From UBA11889 sp002313255 (GTDB taxonomy: Bacteria; Pseudomonadota; Gammaproteobacteria; Pseudomonadales; Azotimanducaceae), in NCBI GenBank assembly GCA_913045265.1, contig CAJWQX010000088.1, forward strand, positions 1 through 7,178: 7,178 nt of DNA, written 5' to 3'. Positions 1 to 6,366 of the stretch are shown piece after piece; position 1 is the stretch's first letter; each line of letters starts with the position of its first letter. The position numbers were made by a program, and so were the translations under genes. The notes beneath the pieces are model-generated. The model saw nothing but the letters and a program-made list of their open reading frames with translations, had not been told where the DNA came from and did not search any database.

Positions 1-957
1 ATTTACATGGAGCCTGAACTTCATACAGGTTTTGTCGAATCGTACGGTGCACTTCCTCGTTTCTCGATCTTTGGCGATCTGCAGGAAGCATTCCTGAAGC
101 TTGCCGGAGGTTTCAAACCGGACGTGACGATGACCGGGTTCGAGTCGATACAGCGTTGGCGGGATGCCGGCCTGATTGTTCCGATCGATACTGGGAAATT
201 GAATGAATGGGGCAATGTCTTCGACAAGCTGAAGCACAGCGGCACACTCGCCGATGGCATCCAATGGGCGGTACCCTTTATTTGGGGTAGCACGTCTATC
301 GTCTACCGAACAGATCTGGCCCCGGAATACGAGAATAATCATACCTGGGAGATTCTCTGGGATCCGAAATACAAGGGTAAGCTCGCGATGCGAGACTCTG
401 CGGATGAGGCCACTATTCCAGCCGCCTTGGTGTCGGGTATTGCAAACCCATTCGACATGAACGACGAGCAGATCGAGCAGGTCAGATCACGCCTCAAAGA
501 GCAACGTGATCTCTTGCGTTTCTACTATGGGGACAATACGACCTTGGCTCAATCCATTGCCTCGGGAGAGGTCGTAGCAGCTTATGCATGGAGCGACGTC
601 TATACTGAGCTGAAGGCACAGGGGGTTCCCGTCGGGTTCATGACACCCAAGGAAGGAATCATTACTTGGATCGACCTTGCCGCGATCGTCAAAGATTCGA
701 CCGCGTCCGAAGAGCTAAAGTACGCATACCTCAATGCAATTTTGGCACCAGAGAGCGGCGCCTACGCGATCGAAGAGTTCGGCTATGGCCATTCCAATCA
801 AAAGGCCTTTGAAGTTGCCGATCTGAAGGTGGTTGAGGAGCTGGGATGGACCAATCCTGATGTCGTGATCGACTCCGGTTTACTGCTGGAGCCATTCGAG
901 CCCGATACGCAACAGAAGTTGAACCTCATGTTCGATGAGGTGAAAGCAGGACTTTAG
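1..957 (+). CDS. Spermidine/putrescine-type ABC transporter substrate-binding protein (5'-truncated)
   Basis: Periplasmic solute-binding protein that would deliver a small cationic or amine-like ligand to the permeases encoded downstream. The frame is open from base 1 (Ile-Tyr before the first Met at base 7), so that Met is probably internal. The signal peptide and roughly the first 40-50 residues are missing, judged from usual PotD/PotF lengths of about 340-370 aa. Family hallmarks are visible: PFIWGSTSIVYRTD (compare PY-WGTTGI-Y in PotD), then WEILWDPKYKGKLAM, then AYAWSDVY, then the FMTPKEGIITWIDLAAI stretch that lines the ligand cleft in this family. The C-terminus is complete and ends at TAG. 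Its gene is separated from the next one by a structured 202-base gap, while all later genes to 6278 are tightly packed. Family assignment is firm. The ligand (polyamine, opine, amino acid or other) is not determined. Confidence 0.93.
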   Translation: MYMEPELHTGFVESYGALPRFSIFGDLQEAFLKLAGGFKPDVTMTGFESIQRWRDAGLIVPIDTGKLNEWGNVFDKLKHSGTLADGIQWAVPFIWGSTSIVYRTDLAPEYENNHTWEILWDPKYKGKLAMRDSADEATIPAALVSGIANPFDMNDEQIEQVRSRLKEQRDLLRFYYGDNTTLAQSIASGEVVAAYAWSDVYTELKAQGVPVGFMTPKEGIITWIDLAAIVKDSTASEELKYAYLNAILAPESGAYAIEEFGYGHSNQKAFEVADLKVVEELGWTNPDVVIDSGLLLEPFEPDTQQKLNLMFDEVKAGL

Positions 958-973
958 ACCCTCCGGGATCCGA

Positions 974-1020
974 GCTTGGCCGGTAGGGATCTCCAACCCG
1001 GAGATCCTACGGCCCAGGCT
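974..1020 (+). terminator. Intercistronic stem-loop (mRNA-stabilising or attenuating hairpin)
   Basis: The left arm CCGGTAGGGATCTCC (980-994) pairs with the right arm GGAGATCCTACGG (1000-1012) through 13 base pairs, with two single bulged G residues and a loop AACCC (995-999). The inner 8 bp, GGATCTCC/GGAGATCC, are perfect. Pairing can extend outward with small interruptions to about 974 and 1020. No run of T follows, so this does not look like a classical intrinsic terminator. In binding-protein-dependent transport operons, such hairpins often lie just after the binding-protein gene and protect its 3' mRNA end, giving more binding protein than permease. That role here is inferred from position. 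Confidence 0.6.
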
Positions 1021-1044
1021 TGGCCGGTAGGGATCTCCAACCCG
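974..1044. repeat. 27-bp exact direct repeat, two copies 44 bp apart
   Basis: Bases 974-1000 and 1018-1044 are identical over 27 bases, starting GCTTGGCCGGTAGGG and ending ATCTCCAACCCG. The flanking bases differ on both sides, so the repeat length is exact. The 17 bases between copies (1001-1017) carry most of an arm complementary to each copy. The unit is therefore palindromic in nature, resembling a REP-type intergenic element rather than a CRISPR or an insertion sequence. It lies 16 bases after the stop codon of the binding-protein gene. Confidence 0.9.
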
Positions 1045-1074
1045 CTTCGGCTGATACTCAATACCTGACTTTGA

Positions 1075-1096
1075 ACCTGTCATCTGACAGACAGGA
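1075..1096. promoter_or_regulatory. Palindromic operator candidate
   Basis: CTGTCA-TC-TGACAG (1077-1090) is a perfect 6+6 bp inverted repeat around a 2-base centre. It overlaps a wider imperfect symmetry, ACCTGT (1075-1080) with ACAGGA (1091-1096), ten bases apart. Short, perfect, centrally spaced palindromes in gaps before catabolic genes are typical of dimeric regulator sites. This one sits 70 bases before the likely start of the aminotransferase. The outer ACCTGT/ACAGG halves recall lux-box half sites, but the usual spacing there is shorter. I could not identify a convincing -35/-10 pair beside it, so a promoter is not claimed. Confidence 0.35.
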
Positions 1097-1143
1097 TGTT
1101 TTGGAATACCCCCTATTTGAAGAACATAGCGGCAATATACTGT

Positions 1144-1150
1144 GGAAGAG
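1144..1150 (+). promoter_or_regulatory. Ribosome binding site deciding the aminotransferase start
   Basis: GGAAGAG lies 9 bases before ATG at 1160. The longer alternative, GTG at 1142, has no purine-rich site upstream and would place this sequence inside its own coding region. The ATG is therefore preferred. Confidence 0.6.
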
Positions 1151-1159
1151 ATCGAAGCC

Positions 1160-2659
1160 ATGACTGATACGGACAAGACAAAGACAAACTCCACTCCGGA
1201 AGCCGAGAGTCTTTTCACTAGGCAGCTTTCTGGGCTAGGCGGACTCGCACAATTACTGGCGCGTGAGACCGAGTTATTCAAGAGGCGTACTACTAATTCG
1301 GCGCGTCTCTCAGAACAATCCAAGAGCGATGGCCTCCCTAACGGTGTGCCAATGCCGTGGATGACGGAATGGCACACGCCTTATGCGATGTACGTGGCGT
1401 CGGGGTCCGGAGCAACCATCATCGACGTAGACGGTAATGAATACCAGGACTTCTGTCTTGGCGACACTGGCACGATGTTCGGCCACTCACCCCCAGCGAC
1501 GAGCCAAGCGGTGATCGAGCAGATCCGCGAGGGCATCACAACTATGCTACCCACGAAAGACGCAGGCGTGGTCGCTAGGGAATTGGCACGCCGGTTTGGC
1601 TTAACGCATTGGCAATTTGCGATCAGCGCCACTGATGCAAACCGTTTCGTTATACGAATCTGCCGCGTTCTGACCGGTCGCCCGAAGGTGCTCATTTTTA
1701 ATCAGTGCTACCACGGTAGTCTCGACGAGACACTCGGGCATATTGAGAATGGCCAGATCGCAAGACGGGCAATTTATGACACTAACCCGGCAGTGCCCCC
1801 ATCCAGAATCACGAGAATCGTCGAGTTTAATGATGTCGAATCGCTTGAACGCGAACTTGCCCACGGAGACGTTGCTTGTGTGCTGGCAGAACCTGTGATG
1901 ACCAACTGTGGGATGGTTCTACCAGAGCCGGGATTTCACGAGCGCCTACGTGACCTGACACGCCGGCACAATGTTTATCTAGTCATTGACGAGACCCACA
2001 CCTTCTCTTCTGGTCCTGGCGGCTATACGGCAGCGCACGGTCTGGAGCCGGATTTCATAACCTTAGGCAAGGCGATCGCTGGTGGTGTGCCGGCAGCTGT
2101 CTACGGCTTTTCGTCAGAGATTGCTGAAAAGATCGCCAATGGCTTTGCGGGTGAGCGTGACACAGCCCCCATGGGCATTGGGGGGACCCTGGCGGGGAAT
2201 GCCCTTTCCATTCGTGCCATTCGCGCGACACTGGAGAATGTGGCCACCGAAGAAGCCTTTGAGCGTATGATTCAAAACGCCAACAGGTTGGCGGATGGCA
2301 TCGAAGACGAGATCGCTGCCATTGGACTGCCTTGGAGCGTGACTCGATGCGGCGCACGGGTCGAGCTGCAGTTTGCACCAAACCCGCCGCGCACTGGCGC
2401 TGAAGCAATTTTGCAGATCGACTGGGATCTGCTGGGCTTCATTCACCTTTATCTAGCAAATCGTGGTGTTCTCCTAACACCTTTCCACAACATGATGCTA
2501 ATTTCGCCAGTTACAGAAATCGCAGCGATCGATCTATTAGTATCACAGCTGACGTCTTGTATGGAGGAACTGATGGAACTTGATGATCGTCGTAACAAGC
2601 GGGAATCAAAGCGCCAAATTCAGTCGGCTTGTGTGGCTGACGAAGGGGCTGAGCTATGA
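1160..2659 (+). CDS. Class III PLP-dependent aminotransferase, glutamate-1-semialdehyde aminomutase-like
   Basis: Cytosolic fold-type I PLP enzyme of 499 aa, expected to transfer an amino group between an amine or amino acid and a keto acid, or to move it within one molecule. Visible landmarks: GDTGTMFGHSP (101-111), SATDAN (156-161) where most relatives have SGTEA, YHG (184-186), EPV-TN-G (244-251), DETHTF with cofactor-binding Asp277, and LGKAIAGG with the Schiff-base Lys304. The Asp to Lys spacing of 27 is normal for the class. Compared with true HemL (about 430 aa), it has a longer N-terminus and a basic C-terminal tail, so heme synthesis is unlikely. The stop overlaps the next gene's start (ATGA), implying translational coupling to the dehydrogenase. 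The position inside a polyamine-type importer operon suggests that it acts on the imported compound. Fold and chemistry are firm; substrate is unknown. GTG 1142 is a less likely start. Confidence 0.92.
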   Translation: MTDTDKTKTNSTPEAESLFTRQLSGLGGLAQLLARETELFKRRTTNSARLSEQSKSDGLPNGVPMPWMTEWHTPYAMYVASGSGATIIDVDGNEYQDFCLGDTGTMFGHSPPATSQAVIEQIREGITTMLPTKDAGVVARELARRFGLTHWQFAISATDANRFVIRICRVLTGRPKVLIFNQCYHGSLDETLGHIENGQIARRAIYDTNPAVPPSRITRIVEFNDVESLERELAHGDVACVLAEPVMTNCGMVLPEPGFHERLRDLTRRHNVYLVIDETHTFSSGPGGYTAAHGLEPDFITLGKAIAGGVPAAVYGFSSEIAEKIANGFAGERDTAPMGIGGTLAGNALSIRAIRATLENVATEEAFERMIQNANRLADGIEDEIAAIGLPWSVTRCGARVELQFAPNPPRTGAEAILQIDWDLLGFIHLYLANRGVLLTPFHNMMLISPVTEIAAIDLLVSQLTSCMEELMELDDRRNKRESKRQIQSACVADEGAEL

Positions 2660-3381
2660 GCAAAGGTACGATCCTTGTGACAGGTGCCTCTCGTGGCATT
2701 GGGAAGGCAATTTCACAGCGACTCTACCAAGATGGTTACCACATCATAGGTACCTATAATTCGACCAAGCCGGCGGCCAACTCGGCTGAGATCCACAACT
2801 TTGTTCAGCTCGACTGCGGGGACGATGACTCGATCGAATCGATAGCGCAAGCCTTGTCAGACCGTGAACTGCACGGCATCGTCAATAATGCAGGTACGAT
2901 TGAGTTCGAGGACTTCCGGAATTTTGACCTGAAAAGTTGGCGCAGGACCTTTGCCGTAAATCTCGATGGTGTATTGAAGTTGACCCTGGCCCTTAAAGAT
3001 CGACTCAGCGCCAACGGTTCCATTATCAATATCGCAAGCACAGATGGGTTTATTGGCGGTTTCGATACGATGGGATATGCGGCCAGCAAGGCCGCCGTGA
3101 TAAATCTCACGAAGAGCCTAGCGATCAATTTTGGCCCTCAGAATATTCGGGTTAATGCCGTAGCGCCGGGGTGGATTCAAACAGATATGGGAACCAAGAT
3201 GCCGGAGGTTGCGATCGATCACACAGCCCTGGGGCGCCTCGGTCTTCCCGAAGAGATCGCCGGTGTCGTGTCATTTCTGATTTCAAGCGACTCCAGCTAC
3301 ATAACAGGCGAGACAATCGTGGTTGATGGCGGATACTATTGTATCGATCCCGTAATGAAACTTGAGGCGAATGACAGTTAG
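2656..3381 (+). CDS. Short-chain dehydrogenase/reductase (SDR), FabG-like
   Basis: NAD(P)-dependent oxidoreductase of 241 aa, a normal length for a classical SDR. The Rossmann motif TGASRGIG is at 9-16 and NNAG at 77-80. The catalytic tetrad is complete: Asn102, Ser128 (in NIAST), Tyr141 and Lys145 (YAASK). The C-terminal region keeps the usual PGWIQTDM, LGRLG-PEEIAG and YITGETIVVDGGY blocks. Annotation pipelines would call this 3-oxoacyl-ACP reductase, but that label is generic and nothing nearby points to fatty-acid synthesis. AAGGGG (2643-2648), inside the aminotransferase gene, lies 7 bases before the ATG. The ATGA overlap argues that the two enzymes are made together, possibly for successive steps on the imported compound (oxidation of an alcohol or reduction of a carbonyl). 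Arg13 in the glycine-rich loop is compatible with NADPH, but cofactor choice is not settled. Confidence 0.93.
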   Translation: MSKGTILVTGASRGIGKAISQRLYQDGYHIIGTYNSTKPAANSAEIHNFVQLDCGDDDSIESIAQALSDRELHGIVNNAGTIEFEDFRNFDLKSWRRTFAVNLDGVLKLTLALKDRLSANGSIINIASTDGFIGGFDTMGYAASKAAVINLTKSLAINFGPQNIRVNAVAPGWIQTDMGTKMPEVAIDHTALGRLGLPEEIAGVVSFLISSDSSYITGETIVVDGGYYCIDPVMKLEANDS

Positions 3382-3409
3382 ATTGAGGTTTCCATCAAGG
3401 GGTTGGTAA

Positions 3410-4351
3410 ATGGTTGAGCGTACCAAAGTGGCGCCGGCGCGGCTGGAGGCACCGCGCCTTGGATTGGTTGCCCGCGTCCGTGCGGCGAGTATGCGTCACG
3501 AACCGCTTCGCGGCTACGCGCTGCTGTCGCCGACTATGGTCTGGATGCTCGTCGCCTTGGCGATCCCGCTCGTGATCCTGGTAACGCTCAGTTTCTGGAC
3601 CCAGGCCTCTAACAGCCTCGACTTCGACCGCAGTTTCAGCCTTAAAAACTATATTGTTTTCTTCGAGAAGCCGATCTACTTTAAGCTATTGTTGAAGTCG
3701 GTCAAGATCTCAGGAGCGGTGACCCTAGCGACCGTCCTGCTCGCCTATCCGGCGGCCTACTTCATCGCCTTCAAGGTGAAGAGGAACAAACTGGTCTGGC
3801 TGATTCTCATCACCGTCCCATTCTGGACCAGCTACTTGCTTCGGGTTTTTGCCTGGAAGGTCGTGCTCGGCTTCAACGGCGTGATCAACTCTGGCCTGAT
3901 GACGCTGGGAATCATCGAAGCACCGCTCGAATTCATCCTCTACAACCCGACGGCCGTGGTCATCACTCTGGCGCACGCCTGGGCGGCGTTTGCTATTCTG
4001 CCGATTTACGTATCGCTCGAGAAAATCGACCGCTCGCTCCTGGAGGCTGCAGCCGACCTCGGCGAGGGGCCCGGCATGAGTTTCCTGCGAGTGACACTGC
4101 CGCTCTCTATGCCGGGTGTGATCGTCTCCAGCCTGCTGGTCTTCATTCCCACCACGGGCGACTATGTGACTCCAAACCTGGTGGGCGGCCCGACGGGGAT
4201 CATGATCGGTAATATCGTCGTATCGCTCTTCGGCAACGCGAACAATTGGCCCTTGGGGGCGACGACAGCCGTCATGTCGATGCTGTTTATCGCGTTCCTC
4301 GTCTGCATCTTCTTCTGGTTAACCAAGTTGTTTAGGGAGCGAGTCGCATGA
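3410..4351 (+). CDS. ABC transporter permease, PotB-like
   Basis: Inner-membrane subunit of a spermidine/putrescine-type importer, 313 aa. A basic cytoplasmic N-terminus of about 35 residues precedes about six hydrophobic segments, near 38-62, 98-122, 127-150, 180-203, 232-252 and 284-307. The EAA loop that docks on the ATPase is clear: EAAADLG (212-218) followed by RVTLPLSMPG. The stretch FWTSYLLRVFAWK after the third segment and the phrase TTGDYVTPNLVGG are typical of PotB-type permeases. AAGGGG (3397-3402) lies 7 bases before the ATG, and the gap from the dehydrogenase stop is 28 bases. It overlaps the next permease by ATGA. The gene looks richer in G+C than the two enzyme genes before it. 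Family certain; substrate not. Confidence 0.95.
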   Translation: MVERTKVAPARLEAPRLGLVARVRAASMRHEPLRGYALLSPTMVWMLVALAIPLVILVTLSFWTQASNSLDFDRSFSLKNYIVFFEKPIYFKLLLKSVKISGAVTLATVLLAYPAAYFIAFKVKRNKLVWLILITVPFWTSYLLRVFAWKVVLGFNGVINSGLMTLGIIEAPLEFILYNPTAVVITLAHAWAAFAILPIYVSLEKIDRSLLEAAADLGEGPGMSFLRVTLPLSMPGVIVSSLLVFIPTTGDYVTPNLVGGPTGIMIGNIVVSLFGNANNWPLGATTAVMSMLFIAFLVCIFFWLTKLFRERVA

Positions 4352-5175
4352 GTGCCTCTTGGGCCCAGAAAAGGGATCGATTCGGCGGGCTCGGCGTCTA
4401 CACGATCATCTATCTCGTGTTCATCTATGGGCCGGTCCTCGTGTTGCCCATCTTCTCCTTTAACGATTCCATCTATATCGCCTTCCCACTAAAGGGCTTC
4501 ACGCTTCAGTGGTACGAGGACATGATCAATAATCCCCGCATGCTGGAGGCCTTGATGAACAGCCTTAAAGTCGGCGGAACTGTCGCCGTCTTGAGCACCA
4601 TTCTCGGCACCTTGGCGGCGAAAGCGGTGACCGGCTACCGCATTCCCGGCCGGGGTCCGGTGGTAGGCTTTATCATGCTGCCGCTGGTCATCCCCGAGAT
4701 CATCATGGGGCTCGCCTTGCTCGTGATGGTCAACACCGGTGGTATCGATTTGTCGCTGCTCACCATCGGTATCGGGCACATGCTACTGTGCGTACCCTTT
4801 TCCATGGTGGTGATGATCTCGCGCCTCGAGGGTTTTGATAAGAAGTTGGAGGAGGCCGCCCTCGATCTCGGCGAGAATCCTTGGTGGACATTTTGGCGGG
4901 TGACCTTCCCGCTTGTTATGCCGGGTTTGATCGCCAGCCTGCTGCTGACCTTCACGATCTCATTCGACGAGTTCATCCTGTCCTTCTTCCTGGCCGGCAC
5001 GGACGTGACCCTACCACTCTTCATTTGGAGCCAGTTGCGCTTTCCGGCAAAGCTGCCGGGCGTCTTGGCGCTGGGAGCCACGATCCTGACCGTGACCTTC
5101 TTCATGGTCACCTTTGCCGAATGGTTCAGACGGCGAGGTGATCAGTTACGTCAAGGCAGTGACGGGGAGCTGTAA
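4348..5175 (+). CDS. ABC transporter permease, PotC-like
   Basis: Second membrane subunit, 275 aa, expected to pair with the preceding permease as a heterodimer in the inner membrane. About six hydrophobic segments are visible, near 16-37, 71-93, 103-127, 134-156, 192-215 and 237-258. The early FSFNDS and GFTLQWYEDM motifs are diagnostic of the PotC side of the family. The EAA loop reads EAALDLG (169-175) followed by RVTFPLVMPG, and FDEFILSFFLAG follows the fifth segment, again as in PotC. AGGGAG (4334-4339) lies 8 bases before the ATG within the upstream gene, and the four-base overlap supports coupled translation of the two permeases. The stop is followed after two bases by the ATPase gene. 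Confidence 0.95.
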   Translation: MSASWAQKRDRFGGLGVYTIIYLVFIYGPVLVLPIFSFNDSIYIAFPLKGFTLQWYEDMINNPRMLEALMNSLKVGGTVAVLSTILGTLAAKAVTGYRIPGRGPVVGFIMLPLVIPEIIMGLALLVMVNTGGIDLSLLTIGIGHMLLCVPFSMVVMISRLEGFDKKLEEAALDLGENPWWTFWRVTFPLVMPGLIASLLLTFTISFDEFILSFFLAGTDVTLPLFIWSQLRFPAKLPGVLALGATILTVTFFMVTFAEWFRRRGDQLRQGSDGEL

Positions 5176-5177
5176 GG

Positions 5178-6278
5178 ATGAGTGACGAACACATCATTTC
5201 GATCCGAAACGTTTCCAAGGAATTTGGCGGCGTCAAGGCGGTGAACGACGTGAACCTCGATATCCGTCGCGGCGAGTTCTTCTCGCTCCTGGGACCCTCG
5301 GGTTGTGGCAAGACCACCTTGTTGCGGGTGCTCGCTGGTTTCGAGGCGCCGACCCGCGGCGAAGTCTTCATAGACGAGCAGGCCATGTCGGCGATTCCGC
5401 CGCACCAACGTCCGGTCAACATGGTGTTCCAGAACTACGCCATCTTTCCCCACTTGGACGTGCGTGGGAACATCGCCTTTGGTATGCGCAAATCCGGTCT
5501 TCCAAAGTCGGAAATCAACGCACGGGTCGAGGAGATATTGGCGATGATCAAGTTGCCCGGCTATGCGGGGCGCCGCGCCACGCAGCTTTCCGGGGGTGAA
5601 CGCCAGCGCGTGGCGCTGGCCCGCGCACTTATCAAAAAGCCGAAGGTCTTGTTGCTAGACGAGCCGCTTGGCGCCCTGGACAAGAAGCTCAGGGAGCAGA
5701 TGCAGCTGGAGCTCAGGGCATTGCAGAAGAGCGTGGGCATCACCTTCGTGTTTGTGACTCACGACCAGGAAGAAGCGCTCACCATGTCGGACCGCGTGGC
5801 TGTCATGTCGGAGGGTCGGGTGCTTCAAGTCGACGGGCCGATGGGCCTCTACGAGCGGCCGACAACCCACTTCGTCGCGGACTTTATCGGCACTATGAAC
5901 TTCTTCGACGGCACCATCCGGGGGTCTGGCAACGGCACGACAAGCATCGATGCGGGGCCTTTGGGCGAGGTGCGGGTCGAGACGAAGGACGAAACCTTCG
6001 GGGTCGGTTCCGAGATCGTCGTCGCCATTCGACCCGAGAAGCTGCGTCTTTCTTTCGACGCGTCCAGCAAAGACGTGAACGTTGCCCAGGGGCGTATGGG
6101 TCCCGCTGCCTATCTAGGAGACCGTAGCCACCTCTACGTTTACCTACCCGGCCGAGATCAACCGGTGGCCGTTGCCATTCAGAACGCCGGACGCTCGGCC
6201 GTCGGCATCGATCAGACCGATCAACCGGTCTGGCTCAGCTGGGCCGAAGACGCGATCGTGCTGCTGCCTGGCAATTGA
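5178..6278 (+). CDS. ABC transporter ATP-binding protein, PotA-like
   Basis: Cytoplasmic ATPase that powers the importer, 366 aa, the usual length for PotA-type subunits. All nucleotide-binding motifs are intact: Walker A GPSGCGKTT (39-47), Q-loop Gln85 in FQNYAIFPHL, signature LSGGERQ (137-143), Walker B VLLLDE (157-162), D-loop GALD (165-168) and switch His195 in FVTHDQEEA. The C-terminal part, about 240-360, has the TOBE-type beta-rich sequence (VVAIRPEKLRLS, then AYLGDRSHLYVYLPG) found in polyamine, sulfate and sugar importers. GGGGAG (5164-5169) lies 8 bases before the ATG, and only two bases separate it from the upstream permease. It is the last gene of the tightly packed block. With the binding protein at the left edge, the importer is complete. 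Confidence 0.96.
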   Translation: MSDEHIISIRNVSKEFGGVKAVNDVNLDIRRGEFFSLLGPSGCGKTTLLRVLAGFEAPTRGEVFIDEQAMSAIPPHQRPVNMVFQNYAIFPHLDVRGNIAFGMRKSGLPKSEINARVEEILAMIKLPGYAGRRATQLSGGERQRVALARALIKKPKVLLLDEPLGALDKKLREQMQLELRALQKSVGITFVFVTHDQEEALTMSDRVAVMSEGRVLQVDGPMGLYERPTTHFVADFIGTMNFFDGTIRGSGNGTTSIDAGPLGEVRVETKDETFGVGSEIVVAIRPEKLRLSFDASSKDVNVAQGRMGPAAYLGDRSHLYVYLPGRDQPVAVAIQNAGRSAVGIDQTDQPVWLSWAEDAIVLLPGN

Positions 6279-6366
6279 TATCTTTCGTTACTTTCCGAAG
6301 TCAGACATAATGATCTATTCCCGCGGCTTATGCCGATTGAGGTGACCCGAGTACGAAGTGCATCAG
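6279..6366. other. Short gap between importer operon and regulator gene
   Basis: Eighty-eight bases with no clear terminator: the only compact hairpin is CGGC-TTAT-GCCG (6324-6335), four base pairs with no T run. A purine-rich GAGGTGA (6339-6345) lies 12 bases before GTG 6358 and 21 before ATG 6367. Read-through from the ATPase gene into the regulator is possible, and an independent promoter cannot be excluded. Confidence 0.4.

Noticed and set aside
974..1044. CRISPR array or insertion-sequence ends
   Set aside because: There are only two repeat copies, and the short gap between them is complementary to the repeat rather than a unique spacer. No transposase or target-site duplication is visible.
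1136..1141. TATACT as a -10 promoter element just before the aminotransferase
   Set aside because: No acceptable -35 hexamer lies 16-18 bases upstream, and transcription would start within a few bases of the ribosome site.
880..1377. Minus-strand open frame of 165 codons across the gap and the aminotransferase start
   Set aside because: It runs antisense to two well-supported genes and through the repeat region, and the translation shows no recognisable domain.
1160..2659. True glutamate-1-semialdehyde aminomutase (hemL)
   Set aside because: The protein is about 70 residues longer than HemL, the cofactor loop differs, and the neighbours are transport and redox genes rather than tetrapyrrole genes.
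4635..5111. Minus-strand open frame of 158 codons inside the PotC-like gene
   Set aside because: It lies wholly antisense to a permease with clear family motifs. Its Ser/Arg/Lys-rich translation is typical of the reverse frame of a membrane-protein gene in GC-rich DNA.
6324..6335. CGGC-TTAT-GCCG as a terminator after the ATPase gene
   Set aside because: The stem is only four base pairs and is followed by mixed sequence with no T run.
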